Source: an uncultured Victivallales bacterium (GTDB taxonomy: Bacteria; Verrucomicrobiota; Lentisphaeria; Oligosphaerales; JAFGRS01). From it: a stretch of 11,544 nt of DNA. The translations under genes and the position numbers were made by a program. This document shows, piece by piece, positions 1-7,184 of this stretch (position 1 is its first letter; every line of letters begins with the position of its first letter). The stretch lies in NCBI GenBank assembly GCA_903834675.1, contig CAILKC010000832.1, positions 1 to 11,544 on the forward strand, read 5' to 3'. The notes beneath the pieces were generated by a model. That model saw nothing but the letters and a program-made list of their open reading frames with translations, was not told the origin of the DNA and made no database searches.

Positions 1-19
1 GCTGCAAGTCTCATACAAG

Positions 20-36
20 CCCAGCCCCCGGCTGGG
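20..36. other. GC-rich hairpin, possible 3' end of an upstream transcript
   Basis: CCCAGCC (20-26), a CCC loop and GGCTGGG (30-36) form a perfect 7-bp stem with a 3-nt loop. No T-run follows on either strand, so intrinsic termination is only a guess. It could also be part of a dispersed palindromic repeat. Confidence 0.25.
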
Positions 37-159
37 GCCGGACATACCAGAACGAGAACCGCGGTTGCCGTGTCGGCGATTCTGCCATTCGTCATTGGGC
101 ATTCGGCCTTCTGCGGTTCTCAGACAAGCAAACCCCTACGGAGCTGACTTGTGCCCAAG

Positions 160-173
160 GGGCTGATCAGCCC
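160..173. promoter_or_regulatory. Perfect 14-bp palindrome touching the -35 box
   Basis: GGGCTGATCAGCCC is a perfect inverted repeat centred between 166 and 167. It ends directly before the TTGACA at 174-179. The position suits an operator for a dimeric regulator controlling the pseudopilin promoter, but no regulator is encoded in the window. It could also be a hairpin of an upstream transcript. Confidence 0.35.
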
Positions 174-201
174 TTGACAGGCTTCTGATGCGCTATAGAG
201 T
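174..201 (+). promoter_or_regulatory. Probable sigma70-type promoter for the pseudopilin gene
   Basis: A consensus -35 box TTGACA lies at 174-179. After a 16-nt spacer comes TAGAGT at 196-201, which matches TATAAT at 4 of 6 positions. An overlapping TATAGA at 194-199 has a too-short 14-nt spacer. Initiation would fall near 207-210, so the mRNA starts downstream of the ATG at 188. This supports the start at 341 for the pseudopilin. Confidence 0.45.
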
Positions 202-329
202 ACAAGGCTTCGTGCGTATCGTCTTGAGGGGCAAAGGGAAGGGCACTTCGTCCCGGTTCGGTGTTGCTTTGAGCCCTTTGGGTTGGCGGTGTCCTATGAG
301 TGTCTTGGTCGGATGTGTAACAGGTCTCT

Positions 330-334
330 GGAGG
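330..334 (+). promoter_or_regulatory. Ribosome-binding site that fixes the pseudopilin start
   Basis: GGAGG at 330-334 lies 6 nt before the ATG at 341. The in-frame ATGs at 188 and 296 have no comparable site. The protein from 341 places a short positively charged leader just before the prepilin cleavage motif, as expected. Confidence 0.8.
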
Positions 335-340
335 TCCGCG

Positions 341-1027
341 ATGCACGGTTTCGGAAGAGGCGAGCAGAGTCACCGGTCTTTCACCCTCATCGAGTTGCTG
401 GTGGTGATTGCCATCATTGCCATTTTGGCGGCGATGCTGTTGCCGGCCTTGGCCAAGGCCAGGGAGAAGGCGCGCACCATCAGTTGCATGTCCAACCTCA
501 AGCAGTTGGGGCTTGGCCAGGCGATGTACGCGGACGACAATAGCGAACTTCTCTTTGCCACCGCCCTGGGTACGACGACCTATGCGGGCATGTTCAAAGC
601 GCAGGGGGAAGGCCAGTACTCGGCGCTGAGCGCCTGCTACCCCTACGTCAACAACGACCGCAGTGTCTACAAGTGCCCCAGCAGTTCGTCAACGGGCTAT
701 CTGCATTACGGTCAGGTGGTCGGCAACAGCTCCATCGGGAGCATGACGGACGCGAATATGCGCAAGGCCGGTGATATCGCGACGAAGTCCGTCAAGGGCG
801 TCTCCGGGACGATCACCATCTGCGATGCCAGCAATGCACACATTTGGGACTGGAATCCCGACCTGACCGGCATCGGGTCGCTCTGGCTGCGGGTCAAGAC
901 GAATATCTGGCACAACAACGGCGTGAATGCGATCTTCCTGGATGGCCACGGCGAGTGGCGGAACTATTACGCCCTGAATACGCTTGACTTCGGCGGCGCC
1001 AATCCGGCCAATCCGGCACTACCCTGA
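341..1027 (+). CDS. Type II secretion pseudopilin-like protein, H-x9-DG family
   Basis: This 228-residue protein begins with a prepilin N-terminus. A short polar leader ([13 protein letters not shown]) is followed by [16 protein letters not shown]. The peptidase cleavage point is expected between Ser13 and Phe14, putting Glu18 at the conserved mature +5 position; Ser rather than Gly at -1 is slightly unusual. A hydrophobic helix (14-35) leads into [12 protein letters not shown] and CMSNLKQLG, typical of the large GspG-like families of Planctomycetes, Verrucomicrobia and Lentisphaerae. The C-terminal globular part carries H191, nine residues, then Asp201-Gly202: the H-x9-DG motif. Cys49, Cys112 and Cys161 could form disulfides outside the membrane. 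It is a single gene with its own promoter and no other secretion genes beside it, so it is probably one of many paralogues exported or surface-displayed through a pseudopilus-type machine. Its exact job is unknown. Confidence 0.9.
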   Translation: MHGFGRGEQSHRSFTLIELLVVIAIIAILAAMLLPALAKAREKARTISCMSNLKQLGLGQAMYADDNSELLFATALGTTTYAGMFKAQGEGQYSALSACYPYVNNDRSVYKCPSSSSTGYLHYGQVVGNSSIGSMTDANMRKAGDIATKSVKGVSGTITICDASNAHIWDWNPDLTGIGSLWLRVKTNIWHNNGVNAIFLDGHGEWRNYYALNTLDFGGANPANPALP

Positions 1028-1086
1028 AGCCGCACTGGAACCGCTCGTAAGGCGGTGCCTGACGCTAAGTAAAGCCAGGCGAGTGG

Positions 1087-1099
1087 GGCGGTTTCCGCC
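1087..1099. terminator. Short hairpin in the convergent gap, weak terminator candidate
   Basis: GGCGG (1087-1091), TTT and CCGCC (1095-1099) form a 5-bp GC stem. A second small stem, CGAGA/TCTCG at 1143-1147 and 1151-1155, lies closer to the isomerase stop codon. Neither has a T-tract. Two genes converge across 1028-1161 and something must end their transcripts, but the sequence alone does not show which element does so. Confidence 0.25.
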
Positions 1100-1161
1100 G
1101 GGTAGATGGGGAACTCCACCAGGCTGCGGCGGAGGGCCGCGCCGAGATCGTCTCGCGCTCG

Positions 1162-1920
1162 TCAGATGCCGCCGTGCTGGCGGATGAACTGGCGGCTGAC
1201 GGCGAGGTCCTCCAGCGGCTCACGTAGGTGCGTATCGTGTTCGACGAAGATCCAACCGTCGTAACCGACCGCCCGTAACGCCGCCAGCACGGCGGCGTTA
1301 CTGAAACCGGGCAGATTGCCGCCACCCAGCTCGCAGAACCGGCCGCGCTTGGGCCACTGGTCCAGGCCGACCTCGGGGGCGGTGACCAGCCAGTCTTTGA
1401 CGTGCATCACGATCAGCCGGTCGGGGAAGCGGCGAATGATCTCGACCGGGTCGCCGCCCGCCGCCGCCAGGTGGCCGGTGTCGAAGACCAGGCCGGCCCC
1501 CGGACAGTGCTCCAGGAAGGCGAGCACCTCGTCCTGGTTCTGCACTCTCTGCCCCAGATGGTTGTGCAGCCCGACCCGCAGGCCCCACTTGCGGCAGAGG
1601 TCCACTTGCCGGTTGACGCGGCGGCAGAAGGCGGCGAAGTCCTCTCCGCGTCCAGAAGGCACGTCCGTCCAGACGTAGAGCCGGCCCAGGCCGGAACTCC
1701 ACTGGATGGTAGCCTGGGGCTCGGGTCCGCGACAATAGCCAAAGTCCATCCCGAGGCGCCGGAAACACGCCGCCTTGTGCAGCGCGTCGGCCTCGGAGAT
1801 AGCGGTCAGCCGCTCGATCCCGTCGTAGCCGATGCGCTGCAGTCCCTCCAGGCGGTCCGCCAGGTCGAAGGCAGCGCCATCCCAGACGTTCATGCCGTAG
1901 TCCGCTACACCGATCTTCAT
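1162..1920 (-). CDS. Sugar phosphate isomerase/epimerase family protein (IolE/xylose isomerase-like TIM barrel)
   Basis: This 252-residue protein has the usual length of this TIM-barrel family. Its motifs fall in order: GLHNHLG (117-123), FDTGHL (146-151), HVKDW (173-177), ELGGGN (197-202) and GWIFVEHD (222-229). Asp147, His173 and Glu227 are the likely metal ligands, with His121 near the active site, as in inosose dehydratase (IolE) and hydroxypyruvate isomerase relatives. The family isomerises, epimerises or dehydrates small sugars and keto-polyols using a divalent metal. No signal peptide is seen, so it should be cytoplasmic. AAGGAG sits 6 nt before the ATG at 1920, and the gene starts only 24 bp after the rnfB stop, so it is probably co-transcribed with rnf. 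The substrate cannot be read from the sequence, and a link to the Rnf complex is not obvious. Confidence 0.85.
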   Translation of the reverse strand: MKIGVADYGMNVWDGAAFDLADRLEGLQRIGYDGIERLTAISEADALHKAACFRRLGMDFGYCRGPEPQATIQWSSGLGRLYVWTDVPSGRGEDFAAFCRRVNRQVDLCRKWGLRVGLHNHLGQRVQNQDEVLAFLEHCPGAGLVFDTGHLAAAGGDPVEIIRRFPDRLIVMHVKDWLVTAPEVGLDQWPKRGRFCELGGGNLPGFSNAAVLAALRAVGYDGWIFVEHDTHLREPLEDLAVSRQFIRQHGGI

Positions 1921-1944
1921 CTCGTGCTCCTTCTTCCGACTGGG

Positions 1945-2790
1945 TCATGCGGCCGCGGTCTTCGGGGCAGCGGCCACGGGCTTGTCCCCCAGCTGGAGGA
2001 TCGACTTCTGCGGGCATTTCTCCACACAGATGCCGCAGCGGGTACACTTCGCGTAGTCCATGACGGCGAGGTTGTTGGTCACGGCAATGGCGGAGGTGGG
2101 GCAGTTTTTTTCGCAGACGCGGCAAGCGATGCAGGCGAGGCGGCAGGCTTCCTTGGCCTTCTTGCCCTGGTCGAGATTCTTGCAGGCGACCAGGACCGTT
2201 TGGTGCTTGGGCACCATGCTGATCAGCTTCAGGGGGCAAGCCGCGACGCACTTCTGGCAGGAGCGGCACTTGAGGCGGTCCACCTTGGCCAGTCCATCCT
2301 CGGATAGGCTGATGGCGTCAAAGGGACAGGCGCGCCGACAGCTTCCCCGTCCGAGGCAGCCGTGACGGCAGACCTTGTCGCCACCGAAGAGCAGGCTAGC
2401 GGCCTTGCAGTCGTCGAGGCCGACGTAGGTGTACTTCAGGCGGGCTGTCTTCCTGCCGGCCTGGCAGGCCACGAAAGCCACCAGCTCCGTCTGTGGCTCC
2501 AGCGAGATTCCCATGGCTGCCGCCATCTTGCTGGCCACGGCCGCCCCGCCCGCCAGGCAGCCCGTCGGCTCGGCGCCCTCCTGCAACAGACTCTCCGCAA
2601 ACCCCAGGCAGCCGGCATGCCCGCAGGCGCCGCAGTTGGAGCCCGGCAAGATGGACATGAACAGTTCGAGCTTCGGGTCGCCCTTGACCGAGAGGAAGCG
2701 GTAACTGACCGAGAGGAGAATGGCAAACCCAGCCCCGAGCAGCCCCAGCACCAGGAAGGGCACGATAATGTCCAGCGTCGATATGCTCAT
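1945..2790 (-). CDS. rnfB: RnfB, ferredoxin-accepting iron-sulfur subunit of the Rnf complex
   Basis: RnfB takes electrons from reduced ferredoxin and passes them into the Rnf ion pump. The 281-residue protein starts with one membrane helix (about 8-30). A four-cysteine domain follows (C53, C56, C61, C78; core SNCGACGHAGC). Four ferredoxin-type [4Fe-4S] motifs come next: C141/C145/C151/C155, C175/C178/C181/C185, C220/C223/C226/C230 (with extra C216), and C249/C252/C255/C259. This is the long, multi-cluster RnfB of anaerobes rather than the short form of Escherichia coli RsxB. The tail is Ala/Pro/Lys rich. The start at 2790 forms an ATGA overlap with the rnfA stop, implying translational coupling; the frame stays open upstream to 2979, but that extension lies inside rnfA and has no family character. 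It is the last rnf gene, followed after 24 bp by the isomerase gene. Confidence 0.96.
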   Translation of the reverse strand: MSISTLDIIVPFLVLGLLGAGFAILLSVSYRFLSVKGDPKLELFMSILPGSNCGACGHAGCLGFAESLLQEGAEPTGCLAGGAAVASKMAAAMGISLEPQTELVAFVACQAGRKTARLKYTYVGLDDCKAASLLFGGDKVCRHGCLGRGSCRRACPFDAISLSEDGLAKVDRLKCRSCQKCVAACPLKLISMVPKHQTVLVACKNLDQGKKAKEACRLACIACRVCEKNCPTSAIAVTNNLAVMDYAKCTRCGICVEKCPQKSILQLGDKPVAAAPKTAAA

Positions 2791-3380
2791 AGCCCGAACA
2801 GTCCTTTGAAGCCGAGGAACGCCAGCGACATCAGGCTGGCGGTGATGAATGAAATTGGCTGCCCCTTGAACAGCTTCGGCACCGGGGCATGGTCGACGAC
2901 CTCGCGGATGGCGGCAAACATCACGATCGCCGCGAAATAGCCACAGCCGACGCCGAGGGTGTAGACGAGGCTCTTCCAAAATCCGAGTTGGTAGTCGATG
3001 CAGAGAAAGGCAGCCGCCAGCACGGCACAGTTGACCACGATCAGCGGCAGGTAGATGCCCAGGGCCCGGTAGAGCGCCGGGAACATCCGGCGGATGAACA
3101 TCTCCTCGAACTGGACAAAGGTCGCAATGGTGAGGATGAACGCGGCCGTGCGCAGGTAGATCAGGTGGAGCGGTTCGAGGACGAAGTGGTAGATGGGCCA
3201 GGATATTCCCGTGGCCATGACCATGACGAAGACGACCGCCGCACCCATGCCGATCGAGGTCTTGATGCTGTTACTGATCCCGAAGAAGGAGCAGAGCGCG
3301 ATGAAGCGGATCAGCAAGATGTTGTTGACCACCATCGCGCTCACGAAGATCAGCAGGAAGTTCATGTCGTTCAATTGCAT
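2787..3380 (-). CDS. rnfA: RnfA, integral membrane subunit of the Rnf complex
   Basis: RnfA pairs with RnfE in the membrane core of the pump, where the two hold an intramembrane iron-sulfur cluster. This 197-residue protein has about six membrane helices. Two cysteines sit at the conserved positions: Cys30 in LCSFFG and Cys118 in VVNCAVLA. These match the ligands known from the RnfA/RnfE and NqrD/NqrE pairs. FVQFEEMFIRR (88-98) and PLIVVNCAV (112-120) are typical of the family. The start at 3380 is preferred because GGGAG lies 7 nt upstream; the Met at residue 6 (3365) lacks such a site although many homologues begin near it. It lies 21 bp after rnfE and overlaps rnfB by 4 bases. Confidence 0.96.
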   Translation of the reverse strand: MQLNDMNFLLIFVSAMVVNNILLIRFIALCSFFGISNSIKTSIGMGAAVVFVMVMATGISWPIYHFVLEPLHLIYLRTAAFILTIATFVQFEEMFIRRMFPALYRALGIYLPLIVVNCAVLAAAFLCIDYQLGFWKSLVYTLGVGCGYFAAIVMFAAIREVVDHAPVPKLFKGQPISFITASLMSLAFLGFKGLFGL

Positions 3381-3401
3381 GTGGGCACTCCCTACGGGTC
3401 T

Positions 3402-4022
3402 CTAACGGCGGTAGAAGGTCAGCATGATCTTGCGGTGTCCCGCCAGCAGGAAGCCGATCAGCAGGAAGGCTCCCGGGGGCAGCACCATCAGCGTAAAGGG
3501 CTGGTAGGCAGCGGGCATGACCGGCGCCCCGAAGAGGGTGCCGTTGCCAATGAGCTCGCGGCTGGCGCCGATCAGGGTGATGATCAGGGTGAAACCGAGG
3601 CCCATGCCGATGCCGTCCATGAGCGAGGCGAGGACGCTGTTTTTGCTTGAGAACGCCTCGGCGCGCCCCATGACGATGCAGTTTACCACGATCAGCGGTA
3701 CGAAGACCCCGAGGGAGCGGGAAAGGGCCGGGAAGTAGGCCTTGAGCGCGTAGTCCACGATGGTCACGAAGGTCGAGATTACGATAATGAACACGGGAAT
3801 CCGGACCTGGCTGGGAACGACCTTGCGGATCAGCGAGACCACGACGTTCGAGCCCAGCATGACGAAACTGAAGGCCACGCCCATGCCCAGAGCGTCGCTG
3901 GCGCTGGTCGAACAAGCGAGGGCGGCGCAGAGCCCGAGCATGATGACCAGGATCGGATTCTCCCGGATCAGCCCCTTGGTCAATTCCCGCAGCAGGTAGT
4001 TGGAAGCATGGCCTGCGCTCAT
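3402..4022 (-). CDS. rnfE: RnfE, integral membrane subunit of the Rnf complex
   Basis: RnfE is the partner and paralogue of RnfA in the membrane core. The 206-residue protein begins with a cytoplasmic stretch (LLRELTKGLIRENPILV, 10-26) typical of RnfE, followed by about six helices. Cys32 (LGLCAALA) and Cys115 (VVNCIVMGRAEAF) correspond to the intramembrane cluster ligands and complete the four-cysteine set with RnfA Cys30 and Cys118. The motif GRAEAF (119-124) is diagnostic for RnfE/NqrD. The start at 4022 forms an ATGA overlap with the rnfG stop, and AAGGGAG lies 7 nt upstream. NqrD is the closest alternative, but RnfB in the same operon and the absence of NqrF settle it as Rnf. Confidence 0.96.
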   Translation of the reverse strand: MSAGHASNYLLRELTKGLIRENPILVIMLGLCAALACSTSASDALGMGVAFSFVMLGSNVVVSLIRKVVPSQVRIPVFIIVISTFVTIVDYALKAYFPALSRSLGVFVPLIVVNCIVMGRAEAFSSKNSVLASLMDGIGMGLGFTLIITLIGASRELIGNGTLFGAPVMPAAYQPFTLMVLPPGAFLLIGFLLAGHRKIMLTFYRR

Positions 4023-4558
4023 GGTTTCGCTCCCTTGTCCTGCAGGTGGGACGCCAGGGTCGAGGACACGGCCCGGGTCACGGCCCGGGAGGAGATCGTC
4101 GCCGCCGTGATGGCGTCAATCTGCCCCCTCTCCGGGCTTTCCTTCCGCAGCGCCAGTTGGCCGAGGCTCTTGTTCTTGAACTGACCGCGGAAACGGTCCG
4201 TGCCGATCTTGGCGCCCAGCCCGGGCGTCTCGGTATGGCTGAGCACCTTGAAGCCGGTCAGGGTATCCTCGAGAGTGGTGCCGAACAGCATCACGATCGG
4301 GCCGCTGTATCCCGGGGTCTCGGCCTGGAGAACCTGCCCGACCGGTTGCCCCTTGGAGCGGGCTTCCCATACCCGGTTGGGGGTGATCTCCTTGAACTCA
4401 TCGGCCTCGGTAAAGACCTCACGCAGGGCCGCGTCCTTGGCCTTGCGCTCCCCGTTGGCGATCGGCTCCTGAGTCACCCGGTTCACCACGGCGAGGCTGC
4501 CCGCGGAGAAGCCGCAGGCGATAAACAGCACCGCCACCATTTTCACGAAGTCAGGCAT
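4019..4558 (-). CDS. rnfG: RnfG, covalent-FMN subunit of the Rnf complex
   Basis: RnfG is anchored by one N-terminal helix (about 5-26), with its flavin domain outside the cytoplasmic membrane face. The 179-residue protein has the FMN-binding domain hallmarks: GFKVLSHTETPGLGAKI (102-118) and, near the C-terminus, DAITAATISSRAVT (148-161). By homology FMN is linked through a phosphoester to Thr154, in the place of the usual S/T-GA-T motif; here the motif reads TAAT-I-SS. Flavinylation needs an ApbE-type transferase, which is not in this window. The start at 4558 has AGGAG 10 nt upstream. It follows rnfD by 50 bp and overlaps rnfE by 4 bases. Confidence 0.95.
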   Translation of the reverse strand: MPDFVKMVAVLFIACGFSAGSLAVVNRVTQEPIANGERKAKDAALREVFTEADEFKEITPNRVWEARSKGQPVGQVLQAETPGYSGPIVMLFGTTLEDTLTGFKVLSHTETPGLGAKIGTDRFRGQFKNKSLGQLALRKESPERGQIDAITAATISSRAVTRAVSSTLASHLQDKGAKP

Positions 4559-4608
4559 GGCCTCTAAACTCCTGTCGGCATGTCATCCGGCACCTTCAGT
4601 ACCGGCGG

Positions 4609-5577
4609 CTATGCCTTCCCTTTCCTGGTCCCGAAGATCCGCGGCTGCAGATACTTGTCGATAAGCGGGGTCAAGCAGTTCATGAACAGAATGGAGTAGC
4701 ACACGCCTTCCGGGAAGCCGCCGTAGGAGCGGATGGTCGCGGTCAAGGCGCCGCAGCCCGCGCCGAAGACGAGTTTACCGGCTCTGCCACTGGGGCTGGT
4801 GACCAGGTCCGTGGCCATGAAGAAGGCTCCCAGGATCACGCCGCCGGAGAGCACGGCGGCGAGGGGGTCGCGGCCGAAGCACAGCGAGAGGAGAGTGACG
4901 GCACCAATGAAGCTCAGGGGGATGCGCCAGTCGATGATCTTGAGCAGGAAAAGCACGAGCGCGCCGGCGAGCAGCGTCAGCTTGCAGGTTTCTCCCAGCG
5001 AGCCTGGCACATGGCCCAGGAAGAGGTCCAGGTAACCGTAGGTTTCGGGGGCGGCGTTCCCGAGGCGCTGCGCCTCCTTGAGCAGCCCGAGTTGGGTGGC
5101 GGTGGTCACGGCATCGACCGAGAGGAAGGAGTGTGTGGGCTTGGCCCAAGTGGTCAGGGCGACCGGCCAGGAGGCGAGCAGAATGGCGCGGGCCGCGAGG
5201 GCTGGGTTGAAGATGTTGTACCCCAGGCCGCCGAAGAGCTCCTTCACCACGAAAATGGCCAGGACGGCGCCGATGATGACCATCCAGAAGGGCGTGGTCG
5301 GCGGCAGCGTAAAGGCGAAGAGTATGCCGCTGACCGCCGCACTGCCGTCGGAGCAGGTCGGCTCCTTGCCAAAGGCGCGGTTGCAGGCCCATTCCGTGGC
5401 CACGCAGGTGACCACCGCGGTGACGATGACCACCAGGCTATGGAGGCCGAAGAGGAAGACCGACGCCACGGCCGTGGGCAGCAGCGCGGCGAAGACGATG
5501 CGCATCACCCTGCCGGTGTCGAGCGGCGTCCGCACATGGGGCGAGGCAGACACCACAAAGTTGCCTGGCATGGTCAT
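4609..5577 (-). CDS. rnfD: RnfD, membrane subunit with covalent FMN
   Basis: RnfD is a polytopic membrane subunit of the NqrB/RnfD family that lies on the electron and ion path. The 322-residue protein opens with SASPHVRTP (10-18), as usual for RnfD, followed by multiple helices. GYNIFNPALAAR (119-130) is a family signature. DAVTTATQL (155-163) is the flavinylation motif; Thr161 is the expected FMN attachment site, with TTAT in place of the common S/T-GAT. The second half contains GFPEGVCYSILFMN (287-300), another conserved RnfD segment. The start at 5577 has AGGAG 8 nt upstream; the second Met (5571) is less well spaced. It lies 44 bp after rnfC. Confidence 0.96.
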   Translation of the reverse strand: MTMPGNFVVSASPHVRTPLDTGRVMRIVFAALLPTAVASVFLFGLHSLVVIVTAVVTCVATEWACNRAFGKEPTCSDGSAAVSGILFAFTLPPTTPFWMVIIGAVLAIFVVKELFGGLGYNIFNPALAARAILLASWPVALTTWAKPTHSFLSVDAVTTATQLGLLKEAQRLGNAAPETYGYLDLFLGHVPGSLGETCKLTLLAGALVLFLLKIIDWRIPLSFIGAVTLLSLCFGRDPLAAVLSGGVILGAFFMATDLVTSPSGRAGKLVFGAGCGALTATIRSYGGFPEGVCYSILFMNCLTPLIDKYLQPRIFGTRKGKA

Positions 5578-5621
5578 CCGTTACGCTCCTGAATCGCAAA
5601 CGCAGCCCGGGCGGCCACGGC

Positions 5622-6959
5622 CTAGGGCTTCTTGGCTTTGATCAGGCTGGCCTTGGCAAGCTTGACCAGATGCACGATCGGGCGCCGCGAGAAACATACA
5701 TAGGTACAGGCCCCGCATTCGACGCAGTCGCGCACGTGGTGTGCATCGCACTCGGCGAAGTCCTGGCGCTCGGCGAAATAGGCGATGCGGTTGGGCATCA
5801 GGCCCATCGGGCAGAGGTCGACGCAGGAGCCGCACTTGACGCACGGCAGGCTCTTGACCGGTTGTCGCTGTTGCAGGACGACGATCCCGCTGGTGCCCTT
5901 GATGACGGGCACGTCCAGGGTGTACTGGGCCAGCCCCATCATGGGCCCGCCCATAATCACCTTGACGGGATACTCGCCAGGCACCATCCCGCCCGCTGCC
6001 TCGATGACCTGAGCAAACGACGTGCCGATCCTGACCAGCAGGTTCCGGGGATTCTGCACGCCGTCACCGCTCACGGTGAGAACGCGCTCGATCAGGGGCT
6101 TCCCCTTCGCCACGGCCTCGTAGACCGCCACGGCCGTGCCGACATTCTGCACCACCACCCCGATCTGGAAGGGCAGACCGCCGCTGGGAACTTCCTTCCC
6201 CGTGACCGCCTTGATGAGCTGTTTCTCGGCGCCCTGTGGGTACTTCACCTCGAGCGGCACGATCTCGACCGTGGCGCCCTGCCAGAGGGCGGCGTTCGCC
6301 GCGTGGCCTTGCATGATGGCGATGGCATCGGGCTTGTTCTTCTCAATGCCGAAGCAGACCCGGCGGCTGCCTAGGGCCCGCAGGAGGATTCTCGTTCCCT
6401 CGACCAGCTCCTGGGACCGTTCCAGCATCAGGCGGTGATCGGCCGTCAGGTAAGGTTCGCACTCGACCCCGTTGAGGATGAGGGTGTCGATCTTCGTCGG
6501 CGGCGCCGGGGAGAGTTTCACGTGGGTCGGGAAGGCGGCGCCGCCGAGCCCCACGACGCCGGCGGCACGGATCGCTTCAAGCAGCTCTTTGGCTGAGAGG
6601 GCCGACCCGTCGTTCCGCCGCTCCCAAGCCAGCGCGGTCGGCGGCGTCTGGTTCTCGATCACCACGGCGCGCACCGGCATGGACGAGGCCGGGTGCGGGT
6701 GGTCTTCAATGGCCACCACGGTGCCGGAGATCGAGGCATGAACAGGCGCCGAAACGAAGCCCTTCGCCGCACCGACGAGCTGCCCTTCCTGCACTGCATC
6801 GCCCACCTTCACCACCGGCTCGCAAGGGACGCCAAGGTGCTGCGTCAGGGGGAGCACCACCCGCGAGGGAAGTGGCATGACCTCAATGGGCCTATCCTTG
6901 GTTGCCGCCTTCTGGTCGGGAGGATGTATCCCACCCTTGAACGTGCGCAGAAATCCCAT
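5622..6959 (-). CDS. rnfC: RnfC, NADH/NAD+-binding flavin and iron-sulfur subunit
   Basis: RnfC is the peripheral cytoplasmic subunit that exchanges electrons with NAD(H). The 445-residue protein has an N-terminal sandwich domain beginning GFLRTFKGGIHPP, a NuoF-like nucleotide/FMN domain (GLGGAAFPTHVKL at 137-149; NGVECEPYLTADHR at 163-176), an SLBB-like segment around 285-330, and two C-terminal [4Fe-4S] motifs: C373/C376/C379/C383 (PCVKCGSCVDLCP) and C412/C415/C418/C422. The last motif ends in Cys-Phe where most homologues have Cys-Pro. The frame is open upstream to 7259, but family similarity begins at 6959, where GGAG lies 6 nt before the ATG; the extension is translated repeat sequence. 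It is the first gene of the rnfCDGEAB operon, separated by 354 bp from the flavoprotein gene upstream. Confidence 0.96.
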   Translation of the reverse strand: MGFLRTFKGGIHPPDQKAATKDRPIEVMPLPSRVVLPLTQHLGVPCEPVVKVGDAVQEGQLVGAAKGFVSAPVHASISGTVVAIEDHPHPASSMPVRAVVIENQTPPTALAWERRNDGSALSAKELLEAIRAAGVVGLGGAAFPTHVKLSPAPPTKIDTLILNGVECEPYLTADHRLMLERSQELVEGTRILLRALGSRRVCFGIEKNKPDAIAIMQGHAANAALWQGATVEIVPLEVKYPQGAEKQLIKAVTGKEVPSGGLPFQIGVVVQNVGTAVAVYEAVAKGKPLIERVLTVSGDGVQNPRNLLVRIGTSFAQVIEAAGGMVPGEYPVKVIMGGPMMGLAQYTLDVPVIKGTSGIVVLQQRQPVKSLPCVKCGSCVDLCPMGLMPNRIAYFAERQDFAECDAHHVRDCVECGACTYVCFSRRPIVHLVKLAKASLIKAKKP

Positions 6960-7051
6960 GCTCGACTCCGGGGGTCGGAAACGCAGGCATCCGTGACTTG
7001 CGCGCACCCTAGCCTCGGGCGGATGGCATGCAAGGCAGCAGGGACCACGCG

Positions 7052-7069
7052 CAGGGCGGTTTCGAGAAA
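7052..7069. repeat. Direct repeat copy 1, CAGGGCGGTTTCgAGAAA
   Basis: This copy matches 7185-7202 at 17 of 18 positions (G here, A there). It is also part of a small hairpin, CGGTTT (7057-7062), CGAGA loop, AAACCG (7068-7073). A third, inverted copy of the TTTCAAGAAA core lies at 7264-7273. Confidence 0.65.
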
Positions 7070-7099
7070 ACCGGCAGCCGCACGATTCGTGCCGGGAAA

Positions 7100-7157
7100 G
7101 GTAGCGGCGGGTCTCCAGACCTGCCGCTGGGGACAGCTCTGGAGAGCTGCCCCTACC
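7100..7157. repeat. Double-hairpin palindromic element
   Basis: Outer arms GGTAG (7100-7104) and CTACC (7153-7157) enclose two adjacent hairpins. The first pairs 7103-7114 with 7117-7128 (12 positions, one G-T wobble, 2-nt loop). The second pairs CAGCTCT (7134-7140) with AGAGCTG (7143-7149), then continues past an A/C mismatch with GGG/CCC. This resembles the short dispersed palindromic elements abundant in large PVC-group genomes; that it is dispersed is inferred. Confidence 0.6.
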
Positions 7158-7184
7158 CCAGAATACAACAGCCCTGCCTCGTCC

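Larger units (their letters stand above)
1..340. other. Non-coding stretch before the pseudopilin gene
   Basis: I see no convincing gene here. The pseudopilin frame stays open back to 188, but that extension (residues like [16 protein letters not shown]) resembles no leader and lies in front of a good ribosome-binding site at 330-334. The stretch holds a GC hairpin at 20-36, a short ATTC/GTCATT-rich segment near 88-110, a 14-bp palindrome at 160-173 and a probable promoter at 174-201. With a transcript start near 207-210, the pseudopilin mRNA would carry a leader of roughly 130 nt. Confidence 0.6.

Noticed and set aside
188..340. Longer pseudopilin starting at 188 or 296
   Set aside because: The probable promoter puts the transcript start after 188, and a GGAGG lies 6 nt before 341. 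The prepilin leader is naturally short from 341.
1298..2269. Minus-strand open frame of 323 codons crossing the rnfB-isomerase junction
   Set aside because: It is rich in Arg, Pro and Gly and out of frame with both real genes, which have ribosome-binding sites and full family motifs.
1402..2307. Open frame of 301 codons on the plus strand opposite the isomerase and rnfB
   Set aside because: It spans two well-supported opposite-strand genes and their gap, with repetitive low-complexity translation. It is treated as a shadow.
1945..6959. Na+-translocating NQR instead of Rnf
   Set aside because: RnfB and an Rnf-type RnfC with two ferredoxin motifs are present and no NqrF is found. The gene order CDGEAB is that of rnf.
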